Assembly: GCA_019410665.1 (NCBI GenBank)
Contig: DXSD01000086.1
Coordinates: 1 to 8,463, forward strand
DNA length: 8,463 nucleotides
Direction of reading: 5' to 3'
Source: Fusobacterium sp.
GTDB taxonomy: Bacteria > Fusobacteriota > Fusobacteriia > Fusobacteriales > Fusobacteriaceae
Shown here: positions 1-6,853 of the stretch, in pieces
Position numbering within the stretch: the stretch's first letter is position 1
Layout of the letters: the number at the start of each line of letters is the position of its first letter
Notes under the pieces: model-generated
Database searches by the model: none
Seen by the model: the letters and a program-made list of their open reading frames with translations, nothing else
What the model was told of the DNA's origin: nothing
Made by a program: the position numbers and the translations under genes

Positions 1-1
1 T

Positions 2-76
2 AAAGCAGAAGCTCAAAGAAGATGGAGACAATACAACAGACTTGCTGCTATGGATTTCACAGCTGAAAAAAAATAA
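2..76 (+). CDS. 3' end of an unidentified gene (partial, enters from the left edge)
   Basis: An open frame runs in from the window edge and ends at a TAA at 74-76, giving 24 residues beginning KAEAQRRWRQYNRLAAM. The tail is strongly hydrophilic and rich in K, R and E, with no membrane segment. A clear intrinsic terminator follows about 30 bases downstream, which supports this being a real gene end. Too little is present to name a family. A charged cytoplasmic tail of a membrane transporter or the end of a soluble enzyme would both fit. The next gene encodes a sugar-type repressor, so a carbohydrate role is possible, but that is only inference from proximity. Confidence 0.6.
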   Translation, partial: KAEAQRRWRQYNRLAAMDFTAEKK

Positions 77-105
77 TAGTAATCTGTTAAATTGTTAAAA
101 AAGAA

Positions 106-137
106 GGGGGACTGACATCTAAATGTCAGTCCTTTTT
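106..137 (+). terminator. Intrinsic terminator of the left-edge gene
   Basis: A perfect 10-bp stem (GGACTGACAT at 109-118 with ATGTCAGTCC at 123-132) closes a four-base loop. A run of five T follows at 133-137, and a matching purine-rich stretch precedes the stem. It lies about 30 bases after the TAA of the left-edge gene and upstream of the next promoter, so the repressor gene is a separate transcription unit. Confidence 0.93.
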
Positions 138-158
138 GTATTTTCAAAAAATGTGCAC

Positions 159-186
159 TTGAAAAAATAAAAAAAAATGATATAAT
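159..186 (+). promoter_or_regulatory. Promoter of the LacI-family gene (extended -10)
   Basis: A TTGAAA box at 159-164 and a perfect TATAAT at 181-186 are separated by 16 bases. TGA at 178-180 forms a TGN extended -10. Transcription should start near 193, giving a leader of about 22 bases with a GGAGAG ribosome binding site at 205-210. A six-base palindrome, GTGCAC (153-158), abuts the -35 box and could be part of an operator, but no full LacI-type operator is evident. Confidence 0.8.
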
Positions 187-214
187 TAAGAAAAAACATT
201 TTTTGGAGAGATAG

Positions 215-1231
215 ATGGCAACTTTAAAAGAGATAGCAGACTTAACAAATGTTTCTATAACGACAGTGTCTAGAATCTTAAATAATGATGTTACTTTAAA
301 TGTTTCTAATAGAACTAGAGAAAGAGTTTTGGAAGTAGCAAGTAAATTAAATTATAAAACAATAGGACAAAGATATAAAGATAGAAAGAGTAAGAAGTAT
401 AAAATAGGAATAGCTCAAATGTTTGATCTAGAAGAACAGAAAAGAGATATATATTATATTATGATGAAAAATATCTTAGAAGAAGTATGTCTTGAAAGAA
501 ATATAGAAGTGATATCTTTGTTTAGGGATGAAGATAAAAATTTTATAAAGATAACTAAGAAGAAAATAGATGGAATCTTTCCTATAGGAAGATTTACTAT
601 TAATGAAATAAAAAACTTTGAAACATATACTAAAAATATAGTTTTTATAGATTCATCTCCTGATGAATTGACTTATCATAGTATAATTCCTAATTATCAG
701 TTGGGAGTAAGAATATCATTAAAACATTTGATAGAGAAAGGACATAAAAATATTGGCTTCATAGGAAGTAAATATACTTTTGGTAATACAAAGGAACTTG
801 AAATAGACTCTAGATATGTTTATTATAAAAGTTTCTTAGAGGGAAATAATATATTTAATGAAAAATATACTATAGAGTGTGAGATGAATTCAAAATCTGG
901 TTATACTAATATTCTTAAATTTATAAAAAATTATGAATTGCCAACTGCTTTTTTTATTTCATCAGATGCAATTGTTCCTGGAGTGTTGAAAGCTTTTAAT
1001 GAAAAGCATATAAAAGTTCCTGAAGATGTTAGTCTTATAACTTTTAATGATACTCCTTTATCAGAGTATGCAACTCCAGCACTATCATCAGTAAGAATAT
1101 TTATGAGAGAGTATGCTAATGCAGCATTAAGATTAATGGAAGAACTTTGGGAAGGAGAGCATGGAGTGAAGAAAATAATTATGCCATGTAATCTAATAGA
1201 GAGAGAAAGTGTAAAAGATATAAAAAGATAG
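215..1231 (+). CDS. LacI/GalR-family transcriptional repressor, EbgR-like
   Basis: This is a DNA-binding repressor expected to respond to a sugar, probably a galactoside. Its 338 residues match the usual family length. Residues 2-47 form the LacI-type helix-turn-helix (LKEIADLTNVSITTVSRIL), followed by the NNDVTLNV stretch that resembles EbgR and Firmicute galactoside repressors. The hinge (about 48-60) is unusually basic and lacks the common PN..AR.L hinge motif. The periplasmic-binding-protein-like effector domain covers about 62-335, with family landmarks at EKGHKNIGFIG (174-184), FFISSDAIVPGVLKAF (246-261) and VPEDVSLITFNDTPLSEYATPALSSV (268-293), the last being the dimer and inducer-cleft region. 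The start at 215 has GGAGAG four bases upstream. The gene is transcribed alone between two terminators, and no sugar transport or catabolism gene is visible beside it. The effector and targets cannot be read from the sequence. The EbgR-like label rests on the N-terminal motif only. Confidence 0.9.
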   Translation: MATLKEIADLTNVSITTVSRILNNDVTLNVSNRTRERVLEVASKLNYKTIGQRYKDRKSKKYKIGIAQMFDLEEQKRDIYYIMMKNILEEVCLERNIEVISLFRDEDKNFIKITKKKIDGIFPIGRFTINEIKNFETYTKNIVFIDSSPDELTYHSIIPNYQLGVRISLKHLIEKGHKNIGFIGSKYTFGNTKELEIDSRYVYYKSFLEGNNIFNEKYTIECEMNSKSGYTNILKFIKNYELPTAFFISSDAIVPGVLKAFNEKHIKVPEDVSLITFNDTPLSEYATPALSSVRIFMREYANAALRLMEELWEGEHGVKKIIMPCNLIERESVKDIKR

Positions 1232-1243
1232 TGGAAATTATAA

Positions 1244-1286
1244 AAGGTGTTGTTACAAAATTCTTAATTATGTGTAACAGCACCTT
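1244..1286. terminator. Bidirectional terminator between convergent genes
   Basis: A 14-bp stem (1244-1257 with 1273-1286, one G-U pair at 1250/1280) encloses a 15-base loop. It fills the 60-base gap between the stop of the repressor gene and the stop of the minus-strand PBP gene. Reading leftward, the stem is followed by TTTTATAATTT, a good U-tract for ending the PBP transcript five bases after its stop. Reading rightward the tail (AATTTCTAG) is poorer, so termination of the repressor transcript may be less efficient. Confidence 0.85.
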
Positions 1287-1291
1287 AATTT

Positions 1292-3502
1292 CTAGTTTCC
1301 AAGTAATCTTTGGAAAAGAGAATCATTATTATTTTTTATAGGTTTAGTATTTTCAATAGGGGTAGTATTTTCAAGAACACTATCTTTTTTTATAGGATCA
1401 ACTACCTCGATAATTCTTTCAACTATTTTATTTTCTTCCTTTGTTTTATAACCAGATTTTTCAAAAATTCCAGAAATTCCTCTAGAGTATTTATCATCTC
1501 TTTCTAGTTCTAATTTTCCTTTTCTTATAGCAAAACTTCTACCTTTGTCCATAATTAGTCCTGTATTTAAGGCTAGAGTTTGCATAACTAAATCTCCATT
1601 TTTTAGGTGATTATCTAAAAATGAAAATTTTACTTTAGTATCATACAATCCTTTATCCACGAGTTTTTGATAATACTGTGCCCAAAGAGGGGCAACACCA
1701 TTTCCACCACTAACATCACCAGTGATAGGTTTATTATTGTCATATCCAATATAGATGGTAGTAACAGAAGTAGGGGTAATTCCAGCAAACCAAAGAGTTC
1801 TATTTTCATTAGTTGTTCCTGTTTTACCTCCCTGTTCTATTCTTCTCTTATTAGAATCATATACAGCAGCTCTACCAGAGCTTCCAAACATAACTGAGCT
1901 TTTTAGCATGTAAGTAATTAAACTTGTATCTAAACTATCATATATCTTTTCTTTTTTAGGTAACTCTTCATATAGAGTATTTCCATATTTATCAATTACA
2001 GCAGTTACAATTACTGGTTCTACTTTATATCCCCCATTAGCAAAAACACTATAGTTTAGAGCATGTTGTAAAGGTGTATTTTCAAAAGATCCTAAGGAAG
2101 CAGTTAAATCATTTGGAATTTTTAGATTTGGATCTAATTTGGAAATATTTCTTTTAACTGTACTTATTCCAATTTTATCTAAAAGTTGAATAGAAACAGT
2201 ATTAACAGATCTATCTAAGGCAGTGAGTAAAGTTAAATTTTTATTGTATCTATTTCCATAGTTTTTAGGAATCCATTTACCATATTGTAGATATCTATCT
2301 TCAATTACAGAGTTAAGTTCATAACCATTTTGTAAAGCTGTAAAATAAAGGAATGGTTTAAAAGATGAACCAAGCTGTCTTTTAGCCATAGTAGCTCTAT
2401 TAAAACCACCAGCTTTAAAATCTTTTCCTGCAACAATTGAAAGAATATGACCATTATTAGGGTCAACTGTTATCATTCCACCTTGTAATCCCTCTCTATC
2501 ACTTTTTTTAAAGAAATTATAGTTATCAAAAGTCTCTTTAGCAATTTTTTGCATATCTAAATCTAAAGTAGTATATACTTTTAAACCACCAGTATATATT
2601 AAGTCTTCATCAAAATGTTCTAATAGTATATTTTCTACTAAATTAGAAAAATCAGGAACATTATATTCAATCTCACTTTTTTTATTATATACAATAGTAG
2701 TATCTTCAGTTAATACAAAGTCTTTAGGAAGATTATTTTCATTATAAAATTTATGTGCTAAAGCTTTATCATACTCCTCTTTTGTTATCATACCATCTTT
2801 ATACATTTCAGAAAGTATAAGTCTCATTCTTTTTAAAGCATTATTCAATTTTCTGCTAGGGTTATAGGTTTCAGGTCTATTAGGAATACCAGCTAAAAGA
2901 GCAGACTCAGCTAATCCAATTTGAGATATATCCTTTCTATAAAATTGTTCAGCTGCAGTTTTTACTCCATAAGCTCCAGCACCAAAATATATTTCATTTA
3001 GATATTTTTCAAAAATTTCATCTTTAGTATATTTTCTTTCTATTTCAAAAGTAATAAGAGCTTCTTTTATTTTTCTAGCTATACTTTTTTCATGAGATAA
3101 AAAGGCATTTCTTGCTAATTGCTGAGTAAAAGAACTAGCACCTTGAGCAGCAGAACCACTTTTAATATTAGCAACAATAGCTCCAGCTAATCTTTTAAAA
3201 TGTATTCCATGGTGAGAGTAGAACTTTTTATCTTCGATAGCTAAAAAAGCATTTTTAACATCTTGAGGTATCTCTCTAAATTTAGCAACTTCTCTAGTTT
3301 CACGAGAGATTATATCAATGATTTTTCCCTTTCTATCATATACAGTTGTTGGAACAGATGGATTATAATCCTCTATTAGAGTAGCTATATCAGGAAGCTC
3401 TTTATAGTACTTGTAAACTAAACCAAAAACAGCTCCAGATGTAATAACTCCACCAAGAAAAATAATAGCTAAAAATATTTTTAAATATGTAATTTTTTTC
3501 AT
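1292..3502 (-). CDS. Class A penicillin-binding protein (PBP1A-type bifunctional transglycosylase/transpeptidase)
   Basis: This enzyme polymerises lipid II into glycan strands and cross-links the peptides on the outer face of the cytoplasmic membrane. The 736-residue protein begins with a short basic end and one membrane anchor (about 8-30). The GT51 transglycosylase domain (about 55-240) has the EDKKFYSHHG motif with catalytic Glu90, GASSFTQQLARN (121-132), and the RKIKEALITFEIERKYTKDEI and NEIYFGAGAYG motifs. The transpeptidase domain (about 340-620) has all three penicilloyl-serine motifs: SSFK with Ser379 and Lys382, SVN at 432-434, and KTG at 560-562. The C-terminal tail (about 690-730) is low complexity, with a six-residue repeat (ENTTPI/ENTKPI). 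The start has an AGGAGG site seven to eight bases upstream that overlaps the stop codon of rlmN, only 10 bases away, so the two genes are cotranscribed and probably translationally coupled. Transcription ends at the hairpin at 1244-1286. Confidence 0.96.
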   Translation of the reverse strand: MKKITYLKIFLAIIFLGGVITSGAVFGLVYKYYKELPDIATLIEDYNPSVPTTVYDRKGKIIDIISRETREVAKFREIPQDVKNAFLAIEDKKFYSHHGIHFKRLAGAIVANIKSGSAAQGASSFTQQLARNAFLSHEKSIARKIKEALITFEIERKYTKDEIFEKYLNEIYFGAGAYGVKTAAEQFYRKDISQIGLAESALLAGIPNRPETYNPSRKLNNALKRMRLILSEMYKDGMITKEEYDKALAHKFYNENNLPKDFVLTEDTTIVYNKKSEIEYNVPDFSNLVENILLEHFDEDLIYTGGLKVYTTLDLDMQKIAKETFDNYNFFKKSDREGLQGGMITVDPNNGHILSIVAGKDFKAGGFNRATMAKRQLGSSFKPFLYFTALQNGYELNSVIEDRYLQYGKWIPKNYGNRYNKNLTLLTALDRSVNTVSIQLLDKIGISTVKRNISKLDPNLKIPNDLTASLGSFENTPLQHALNYSVFANGGYKVEPVIVTAVIDKYGNTLYEELPKKEKIYDSLDTSLITYMLKSSVMFGSSGRAAVYDSNKRRIEQGGKTGTTNENRTLWFAGITPTSVTTIYIGYDNNKPITGDVSGGNGVAPLWAQYYQKLVDKGLYDTKVKFSFLDNHLKNGDLVMQTLALNTGLIMDKGRSFAIRKGKLELERDDKYSRGISGIFEKSGYKTKEENKIVERIIEVVDPIKKDSVLENTTPIENTKPIKNNNDSLFQRLLGN
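1345..1374 (-). repeat. Short tandem repeat in the PBP C-terminal tail
   Basis: The 12-mer TAGTATTTTCAA occurs at 1345-1356 and 1363-1374, a period of 18 bases. Read on the coding strand it gives two in-frame copies of a six-residue unit (ENTTPI, ENTKPI) in the low-complexity PBP tail. The period is a multiple of three, so gain or loss of a unit would keep the frame. Only two copies are present. Confidence 0.7.
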
Positions 3503-3507
3503 AGGGG

Positions 3508-3514
3508 ACCTCCT
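3508..3514 (-). promoter_or_regulatory. PBP ribosome binding site overlapping the rlmN stop codon
   Basis: On the minus strand the sequence reads AAATAGGAGGTCCCCTATG. The AG of the rlmN TAG stop is also the beginning of the AGGAGGT Shine-Dalgarno sequence of the PBP gene. A ribosome terminating on rlmN would sit directly on the PBP initiation site. This fixes the PBP start at 3502 and suggests stop-start coupling. Confidence 0.85.
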
Positions 3515-4574
3515 ATTTAGTAGGTTTTTTTATGTTCTTCTGTCTTAATTGACCACAAGCTCCATCTATATCTGTTCCCTTTTCTCTTCTAATTGTTACA
3601 TTAACTTTTCTAACATTCTCTAAGAAATTAACAAATCTTTCAATTTTCTTATCTGAAGGTCTTGTCATTTCTGTTCCTTCAACAGGATTACAAGGGATAA
3701 GATTTACTACATGATCAAAATCATGAACAAAGTCAGCTAAAGCATTGGCATCTCCTTCTGAAACATTGAAATTATTAATTAAAATATATTCAAAAGTTAT
3801 TCTTCTTTTAGTTTGTCTTTGATACTCTTGTAATACAGCATGTAGATCTTCTAGCGGATATCTTCTATTTATAGGAATAATTTCATCTCTTTTTTCATTA
3901 ATAGCAGAGTGTAAAGATATAGCTAACTCTATTGGAATCTTCTCAAGAAGTATTTTCTCAATATTAGGAACTATTCCAGAAGTAGATATAGTGATCTTTC
4001 TTTTCGAGATATTTATACCATTTTCATTAGACAATATCTCTAAAGCTTTTAAGACATTAGTAAGATTTAGAAGTGGTTCTCCCATTCCCATAAAAACAAT
4101 ATTATTTAAATTTGTTCCCTGTTTTATAAGTCTTCTTTCAACAGTATAAACTTGATTGATAATTTCACTTACATTTAAATCTCTTACAAAACCACCTTGA
4201 CCTGTTGCACAGAAAGTACACTTAACAGCACAACCAACTTGAGATGATATACAAAGAGTATTTCTTTTATCTTTATGTCTTAATAAGACAGTTTCAATAG
4301 TATTTCCATCTTCTAGTTGAAATAGAAACTTTTCTGTTTTATCTATTTTAGAAACTTGATGTTTTAGAAGATTTAAAAAAGGAATATAAGCTTTTTCCAT
4401 TAATAGTTCTCTATCCTTTAAAGAAAGGTTTGTTACCTCGTTTAAGTCTCTAACAATTTTTTTATGTAACCAGTTAAAAAGTTGTTTTCCATAGAATTTT
4501 TTCATTCCAAGTGAAACTAAAAACTCTTCTAATTCTTTTTGATTTAAATTCAATAAATTTATTTTTTCTGACAT
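3513..4574 (-). CDS. rlmN: 23S rRNA (adenine-2503-C2)-/tRNA (adenine-37-C2)-methyltransferase RlmN
   Basis: This cytoplasmic radical-SAM enzyme methylates C2 of A2503 in the peptidyl-transferase centre of 23S rRNA and A37 of some tRNAs. The 353 residues match the family length. The N-terminal RNA-binding part (about 7-75) precedes the radical-SAM core. The CxxxCxxC cluster is C115, C119 and C122 (VGCAVKCTFCATGQGGF). Cys108, seven residues before it, sits where E. coli RlmN has the cysteine needed to resolve the intermediate. The methyl-carrying cysteine is Cys340 in GACGQL near the C-terminus. GMGEPLLN (163-170) is the SAM-binding GGEP-like motif. The start at 4574 has GGAGGAGA just upstream and its own promoter at 4607-4635. 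The PBP gene follows after 10 bases. Cfr is the closest alternative, but the length, the core-gene setting and the RlmN-like C-terminus favour RlmN. Confidence 0.96.
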   Translation of the reverse strand: MSEKINLLNLNQKELEEFLVSLGMKKFYGKQLFNWLHKKIVRDLNEVTNLSLKDRELLMEKAYIPFLNLLKHQVSKIDKTEKFLFQLEDGNTIETVLLRHKDKRNTLCISSQVGCAVKCTFCATGQGGFVRDLNVSEIINQVYTVERRLIKQGTNLNNIVFMGMGEPLLNLTNVLKALEILSNENGINISKRKITISTSGIVPNIEKILLEKIPIELAISLHSAINEKRDEIIPINRRYPLEDLHAVLQEYQRQTKRRITFEYILINNFNVSEGDANALADFVHDFDHVVNLIPCNPVEGTEMTRPSDKKIERFVNFLENVRKVNVTIRREKGTDIDGACGQLRQKNIKKPTK

Positions 4575-4606
4575 TATCTCCTCCAGGTATCTTTAATTAA
4601 CAATGT

Positions 4607-4635
4607 ATTATATCATAATTTCAAAATAAAGACAA
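4607..4635 (-). promoter_or_regulatory. Promoter of the rlmN-PBP operon
   Basis: On the minus strand a TTGTCT -35 box (4630-4635) is separated by 17 bases from a perfect TATAAT (4607-4612) preceded by TGA, an extended -10. Transcription would start about 25 bases upstream of the rlmN ATG, leaving room for the GGAGGAG ribosome binding site. This gives rlmN and the PBP their own promoter even if the upstream AlaX-like gene reads through. Confidence 0.82.
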
Positions 4636-4641
4636 CTTATC

Positions 4642-4668
4642 TAAAAATTTCACTTTAAGTTATTTTTA
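4642..4668 (-). terminator. Possible weak terminator after the AlaX-like gene
   Basis: TAAAAAT (4642-4648) can pair with ATTTTTA (4662-4668), and ACTT/AAGT (4652-4655/4657-4660) can form an inner stem. The outer stem has only A-T pairs, the loop between the stems is asymmetric, and there is no uninterrupted U-tract after it. The hairpin is therefore weak, and readthrough from the AlaX-like gene into rlmN is plausible. Confidence 0.28.
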
Positions 4669-4681
4669 AATTTAAATTGAG

Positions 4682-5797
4682 CTATTTAGAAATGTACTCT
4701 ATAAGTATATTTTTAAGTTGAATCATATCAATTTCACCTTTGAAATTTCCTTTAGTTGAGTTTCCTCCACCCTTGATATTAGGATTTTTACTTGTTAAAT
4801 ATTTAATAAACTCCTTACAATCAAATTGTTGAGATAGAATTGAAAAATTATTTCCATTTCCAGTAATTAGGATATTTGTTTCTCCCATGTATCTTCCCAA
4901 AAATTGAGCTACAGTAGTGTCACCAAAATAGAAAATAGGCTGATATTGGTTGATAGTTTCACTCTCTTTTAAAAGTTTTTCAGCCAATAACTCTGCATAG
5001 TGAGAAGCTATATTTTTGTACTCTCCCTCAACTTTTCTTTTTTCATCTAAAGCTTTTTCAATCATCTCTTTTATTTCATGATCTTTGCAACTAAACTTGT
5101 GACATAGATCTTTTGATAATCTATGTTTATAATTATAATCTTTTAATGCTCTATCCCCAGCTATAAAATAGAATCTTGTATAGTTACCCTTTATTTTTTC
5201 ATGGTGAATTAATTTAAAAACTCTAATATCTTTTGTATTTTTTACATGAAAGCCAGCACATGCTCCTAAATCAACTCCAGGGATTTCAACAAATCTTACA
5301 TCACCTTGGACTTTATCTTTAATAGCTTTACGTAATCCCTCGATTTTTCTTGCTTCTTCATTATTCATAACATATATTTTTAACTCAATTCCTTGAGTTA
5401 TAATAGCATTTGTTTTTCTTTCAAGTTCAGAAATTGTATTTTCATCTATCTCATTAGAATCTAAATCAACAGTTGTATACTCTTCAGTCATTCTAAATCC
5501 TACAGTATTTAAAGAATAATCATTGTAAGCAACAGCTGAAAACATATGCTGAGAGGTGTGTTGATAAGCAATATCCTCTCTTCTTTTTTCATCTATAATT
5601 ACATCATAATTATTAGGAAGTAGTTCTCTATCTAATATAATCTCATTTTCTCTTACTTCAAGAACATTAGCCTCTCCAATTTGTCCTCTATCTCCTAATT
5701 GCCCACCTTTTCCATCTACATAAAAAATATCTTTAGGCTCTATTTCAACTGAGTAACCAGTTTTTATTTTTTCACATTTTTTTACTGTTATTTTCAT
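4682..5797 (-). CDS. AlaX-like alanyl-tRNA editing protein with C-terminal DHHA1 domain
   Basis: This is a free-standing relative of the alanyl-tRNA synthetase editing module, expected to hydrolyse mischarged Ser- or Gly-tRNA(Ala) in the cytoplasm. In 371 residues the order is: N-terminal beta-barrel (about 1-70) with the GGQLGDRGQIG glycine-rich motif; the threonyl/alanyl tRNA synthetase second additional domain (about 75-215); a charged helical, probably coiled-coil stretch (about 225-280); and a DHHA1 domain (about 285-371) with the GGGNSTKGNFKG motif (343-354). The four zinc ligands are visible: H80 and H84 in QHTSQH, C180 and H184 in GACAGFH. No aminoacylation domain is present, so it is not a truncated AlaRS by design of the N-terminus. 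An AGAGG site lies seven bases before the ATG. It is transcribed divergently from the pseudouridine synthase gene and lies 107 bases upstream of rlmN. Substrate preference cannot be told from sequence. Confidence 0.88.
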   Translation of the reverse strand: MKITVKKCEKIKTGYSVEIEPKDIFYVDGKGGQLGDRGQIGEANVLEVRENEIILDRELLPNNYDVIIDEKRREDIAYQHTSQHMFSAVAYNDYSLNTVGFRMTEEYTTVDLDSNEIDENTISELERKTNAIITQGIELKIYVMNNEEARKIEGLRKAIKDKVQGDVRFVEIPGVDLGACAGFHVKNTKDIRVFKLIHHEKIKGNYTRFYFIAGDRALKDYNYKHRLSKDLCHKFSCKDHEIKEMIEKALDEKRKVEGEYKNIASHYAELLAEKLLKESETINQYQPIFYFGDTTVAQFLGRYMGETNILITGNGNNFSILSQQFDCKEFIKYLTSKNPNIKGGGNSTKGNFKGEIDMIQLKNILIEYISK

Positions 5798-5839
5798 AGC
5801 TTAACCTCTTTATATTTAAAAATTTTAATTGATAATCAT

Positions 5840-5845
5840 ATTATA
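5840..5845 (-). promoter_or_regulatory. -10 box of the AlaX-like gene
   Basis: The minus strand has a perfect TATAAT about 43 bases upstream of the AlaX-like ATG. The -35 region is weak (TTTATT at 16-base spacing), and there is no TGN extension. It is the only good candidate promoter in this divergent intergenic region for the leftward gene. Confidence 0.5.
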
Positions 5846-5900
5846 TCTTATAGGAAGGGAAAATAAAAGAGTTTTTAATCTATCTTTTATATAGAACATA

Positions 5901-5909
5901 TGCTATAAT
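5901..5909 (+). promoter_or_regulatory. Extended -10 promoter of the pseudouridine synthase gene
   Basis: TGCTATAAT forms a TGN extended -10 with a perfect TATAAT at 5904-5909; the -35 region is not recognisable. Transcription should begin near 5916. That places the possible upstream ATG at 5917 at the very 5' end of the mRNA and supports initiation at 5941 instead. Confidence 0.65.
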
Positions 5910-5928
5910 AAGGGGAATGAAAATTGAT

Positions 5929-5933
5929 GGAGG
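5929..5933 (+). promoter_or_regulatory. Ribosome binding site that decides the pseudouridine synthase start
   Basis: GGAGG lies seven bases before the ATG at 5941, the ideal spacing. It would be inside the coding sequence if translation began at the ATG at 5917, which has only AGGGGA directly against it and would be almost leaderless. The start at 5941 is therefore chosen. Confidence 0.85.
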
Positions 5934-5940
5934 AAAAAAG

Positions 5941-6810
5941 ATGTCAAAACAAAATACAAGTTTTAAAGTGGATAAAGACAATGAGCTTATGAAGTTTTTA
6001 ATGGAGAAAATGCCAGAAAATAGTCGTAATAGTATAAAATCTCTACTTACACAAAAAAGAGTTATGATTGATGATAAGATAGAATCTCAATATAATGCTT
6101 TAGTAAAAGTTGGACAAGTTGTAAGTATTACAAAAGCTAGAGTTACAAAACATAAATTAGAAGGAGTTTCTATAGTTTTTGAAGATAGAGATATTTTAGT
6201 TGTAGAAAAGGATAGAGGAATTTTATCAGTAGCTACAGAGAAAGAAAGAGAAAGAACAGCTTATAATATATTAAAAAATTATTTAAAGGAAAAAGATCCT
6301 AAAAATAAGATATTTGTAGTTCATCGTCTAGATAAAGATACATCAGGTATAATGTTATTTGCAAAATCTGAGAAAGCACAAGATATATTGCAAACTACTT
6401 GGAATGAATCAGTAAAAGAGAGAACATATATAGCTTTAGTTGAGGGAAATGTAAAAAAAGATAGAGATACAATTATCTCTTATTTAGCTGAAAATAAGGC
6501 TATGATAACATATTCTACAGATAATCCTGAAGAGGGGAAAAAAGCAATCTCTCACTATAAGGTATTAAAAAGAAATAAAAATTATTCATTATTGGAAGTA
6601 AATATAGAAACAGGAAGAAAAAATCAGATACGTGTTCATATGCAAGACTTAGGACATAGTGTTGTTGGAGATAAAAAGTATGGTTCAACAAAAAATCCAA
6701 TTAAAAGATTAGGATTACATGCTCATTCAATAGCTTTTGTACATCCAATAACAAAGGAACTTTTGTCTTTTACTAATAAGATACCAGAATCTTTTTTATC
6801 TATTTTTTAA
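5941..6810 (+). CDS. RluA/RluD-family pseudouridine synthase
   Basis: This enzyme isomerises specific uridines to pseudouridine in rRNA (or tRNA) in the cytoplasm. From the ATG at 5941 it has 289 residues, typical for the family. Residues about 10-68 form an S4-like RNA-binding domain, and the catalytic domain spans about 75-289. The signature HRLDKDTSGIMLFAKS (128-143) carries catalytic Asp131. GRKNQIRVHMQDLGHSVVGDKKYG (225-248) and the LGLHAHSIAFVHP stretch (257-269) are the conserved C-terminal family motifs. The frame is open eight codons further upstream to an ATG at 5917, but promoter and ribosome-binding-site positions favour 5941. It is transcribed divergently from the AlaX-like gene. 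No hairpin follows it, so some transcripts may run on into the carbonic anhydrase operon. RluC, RluD and other members cannot be told apart here, so the target uridine is left open. Confidence 0.93.
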   Translation: MSKQNTSFKVDKDNELMKFLMEKMPENSRNSIKSLLTQKRVMIDDKIESQYNALVKVGQVVSITKARVTKHKLEGVSIVFEDRDILVVEKDRGILSVATEKERERTAYNILKNYLKEKDPKNKIFVVHRLDKDTSGIMLFAKSEKAQDILQTTWNESVKERTYIALVEGNVKKDRDTIISYLAENKAMITYSTDNPEEGKKAISHYKVLKRNKNYSLLEVNIETGRKNQIRVHMQDLGHSVVGDKKYGSTKNPIKRLGLHAHSIAFVHPITKELLSFTNKIPESFLSIF

Positions 6811-6824
6811 TATAAATTATGAAT

Positions 6825-6853
6825 TTGACATAGATTAGGAATTAATATAAAAT
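6825..6853 (+). promoter_or_regulatory. Promoter of the carbonic anhydrase-popT operon
   Basis: A consensus TTGACA (6825-6830) is followed after 17 bases by TAAAAT (6848-6853), a one-mismatch -10 box. Transcription would start near 6860, about 33 bases before the carbonic anhydrase ATG. This is the only -35 box in the window that matches the consensus perfectly. Confidence 0.75.

Noticed and set aside
1310..1507. Plus-strand 65-codon open frame
   Set aside because: It lies wholly inside the PBP gene on the opposite strand, its translation is Phe/Ile/Asn-rich low complexity, and it has no ribosome binding site. It is a shadow of the real gene.
1667..1897. Plus-strand 76-codon open frame
   Set aside because: It is antisense to the transpeptidase domain of the PBP, which has intact catalytic motifs there. 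The Ser/Ile-rich product resembles no protein I recognise.
3513..4574. Cfr-type antibiotic-resistance methyltransferase
   Set aside because: Cfr shares the radical-SAM motifs, but the operon with a housekeeping PBP, base composition like the neighbours, and absence of mobile-element sequence favour chromosomal RlmN.
4682..5797. Fragment of a broken alanyl-tRNA synthetase
   Set aside because: The protein starts with its own ribosome binding site and a complete beta-barrel, editing domain and DHHA1 domain, and no aminoacylation-domain remnant is found upstream. It matches a free-standing AlaX-type protein.
5798..5940. Riboswitch or T-box leader in the divergent intergenic region
   Set aside because: The leaders on both sides are only about 25-40 bases long by the predicted promoters, and no structured or T-box-like elements are visible.
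6515..6700. Minus-strand 61-codon open frame
   Set aside because: It is antisense to the conserved C-terminal catalytic motifs of the pseudouridine synthase. The hydrophobic Phe/Leu-rich product is what reverse reading of Lys/Glu-rich codons gives.
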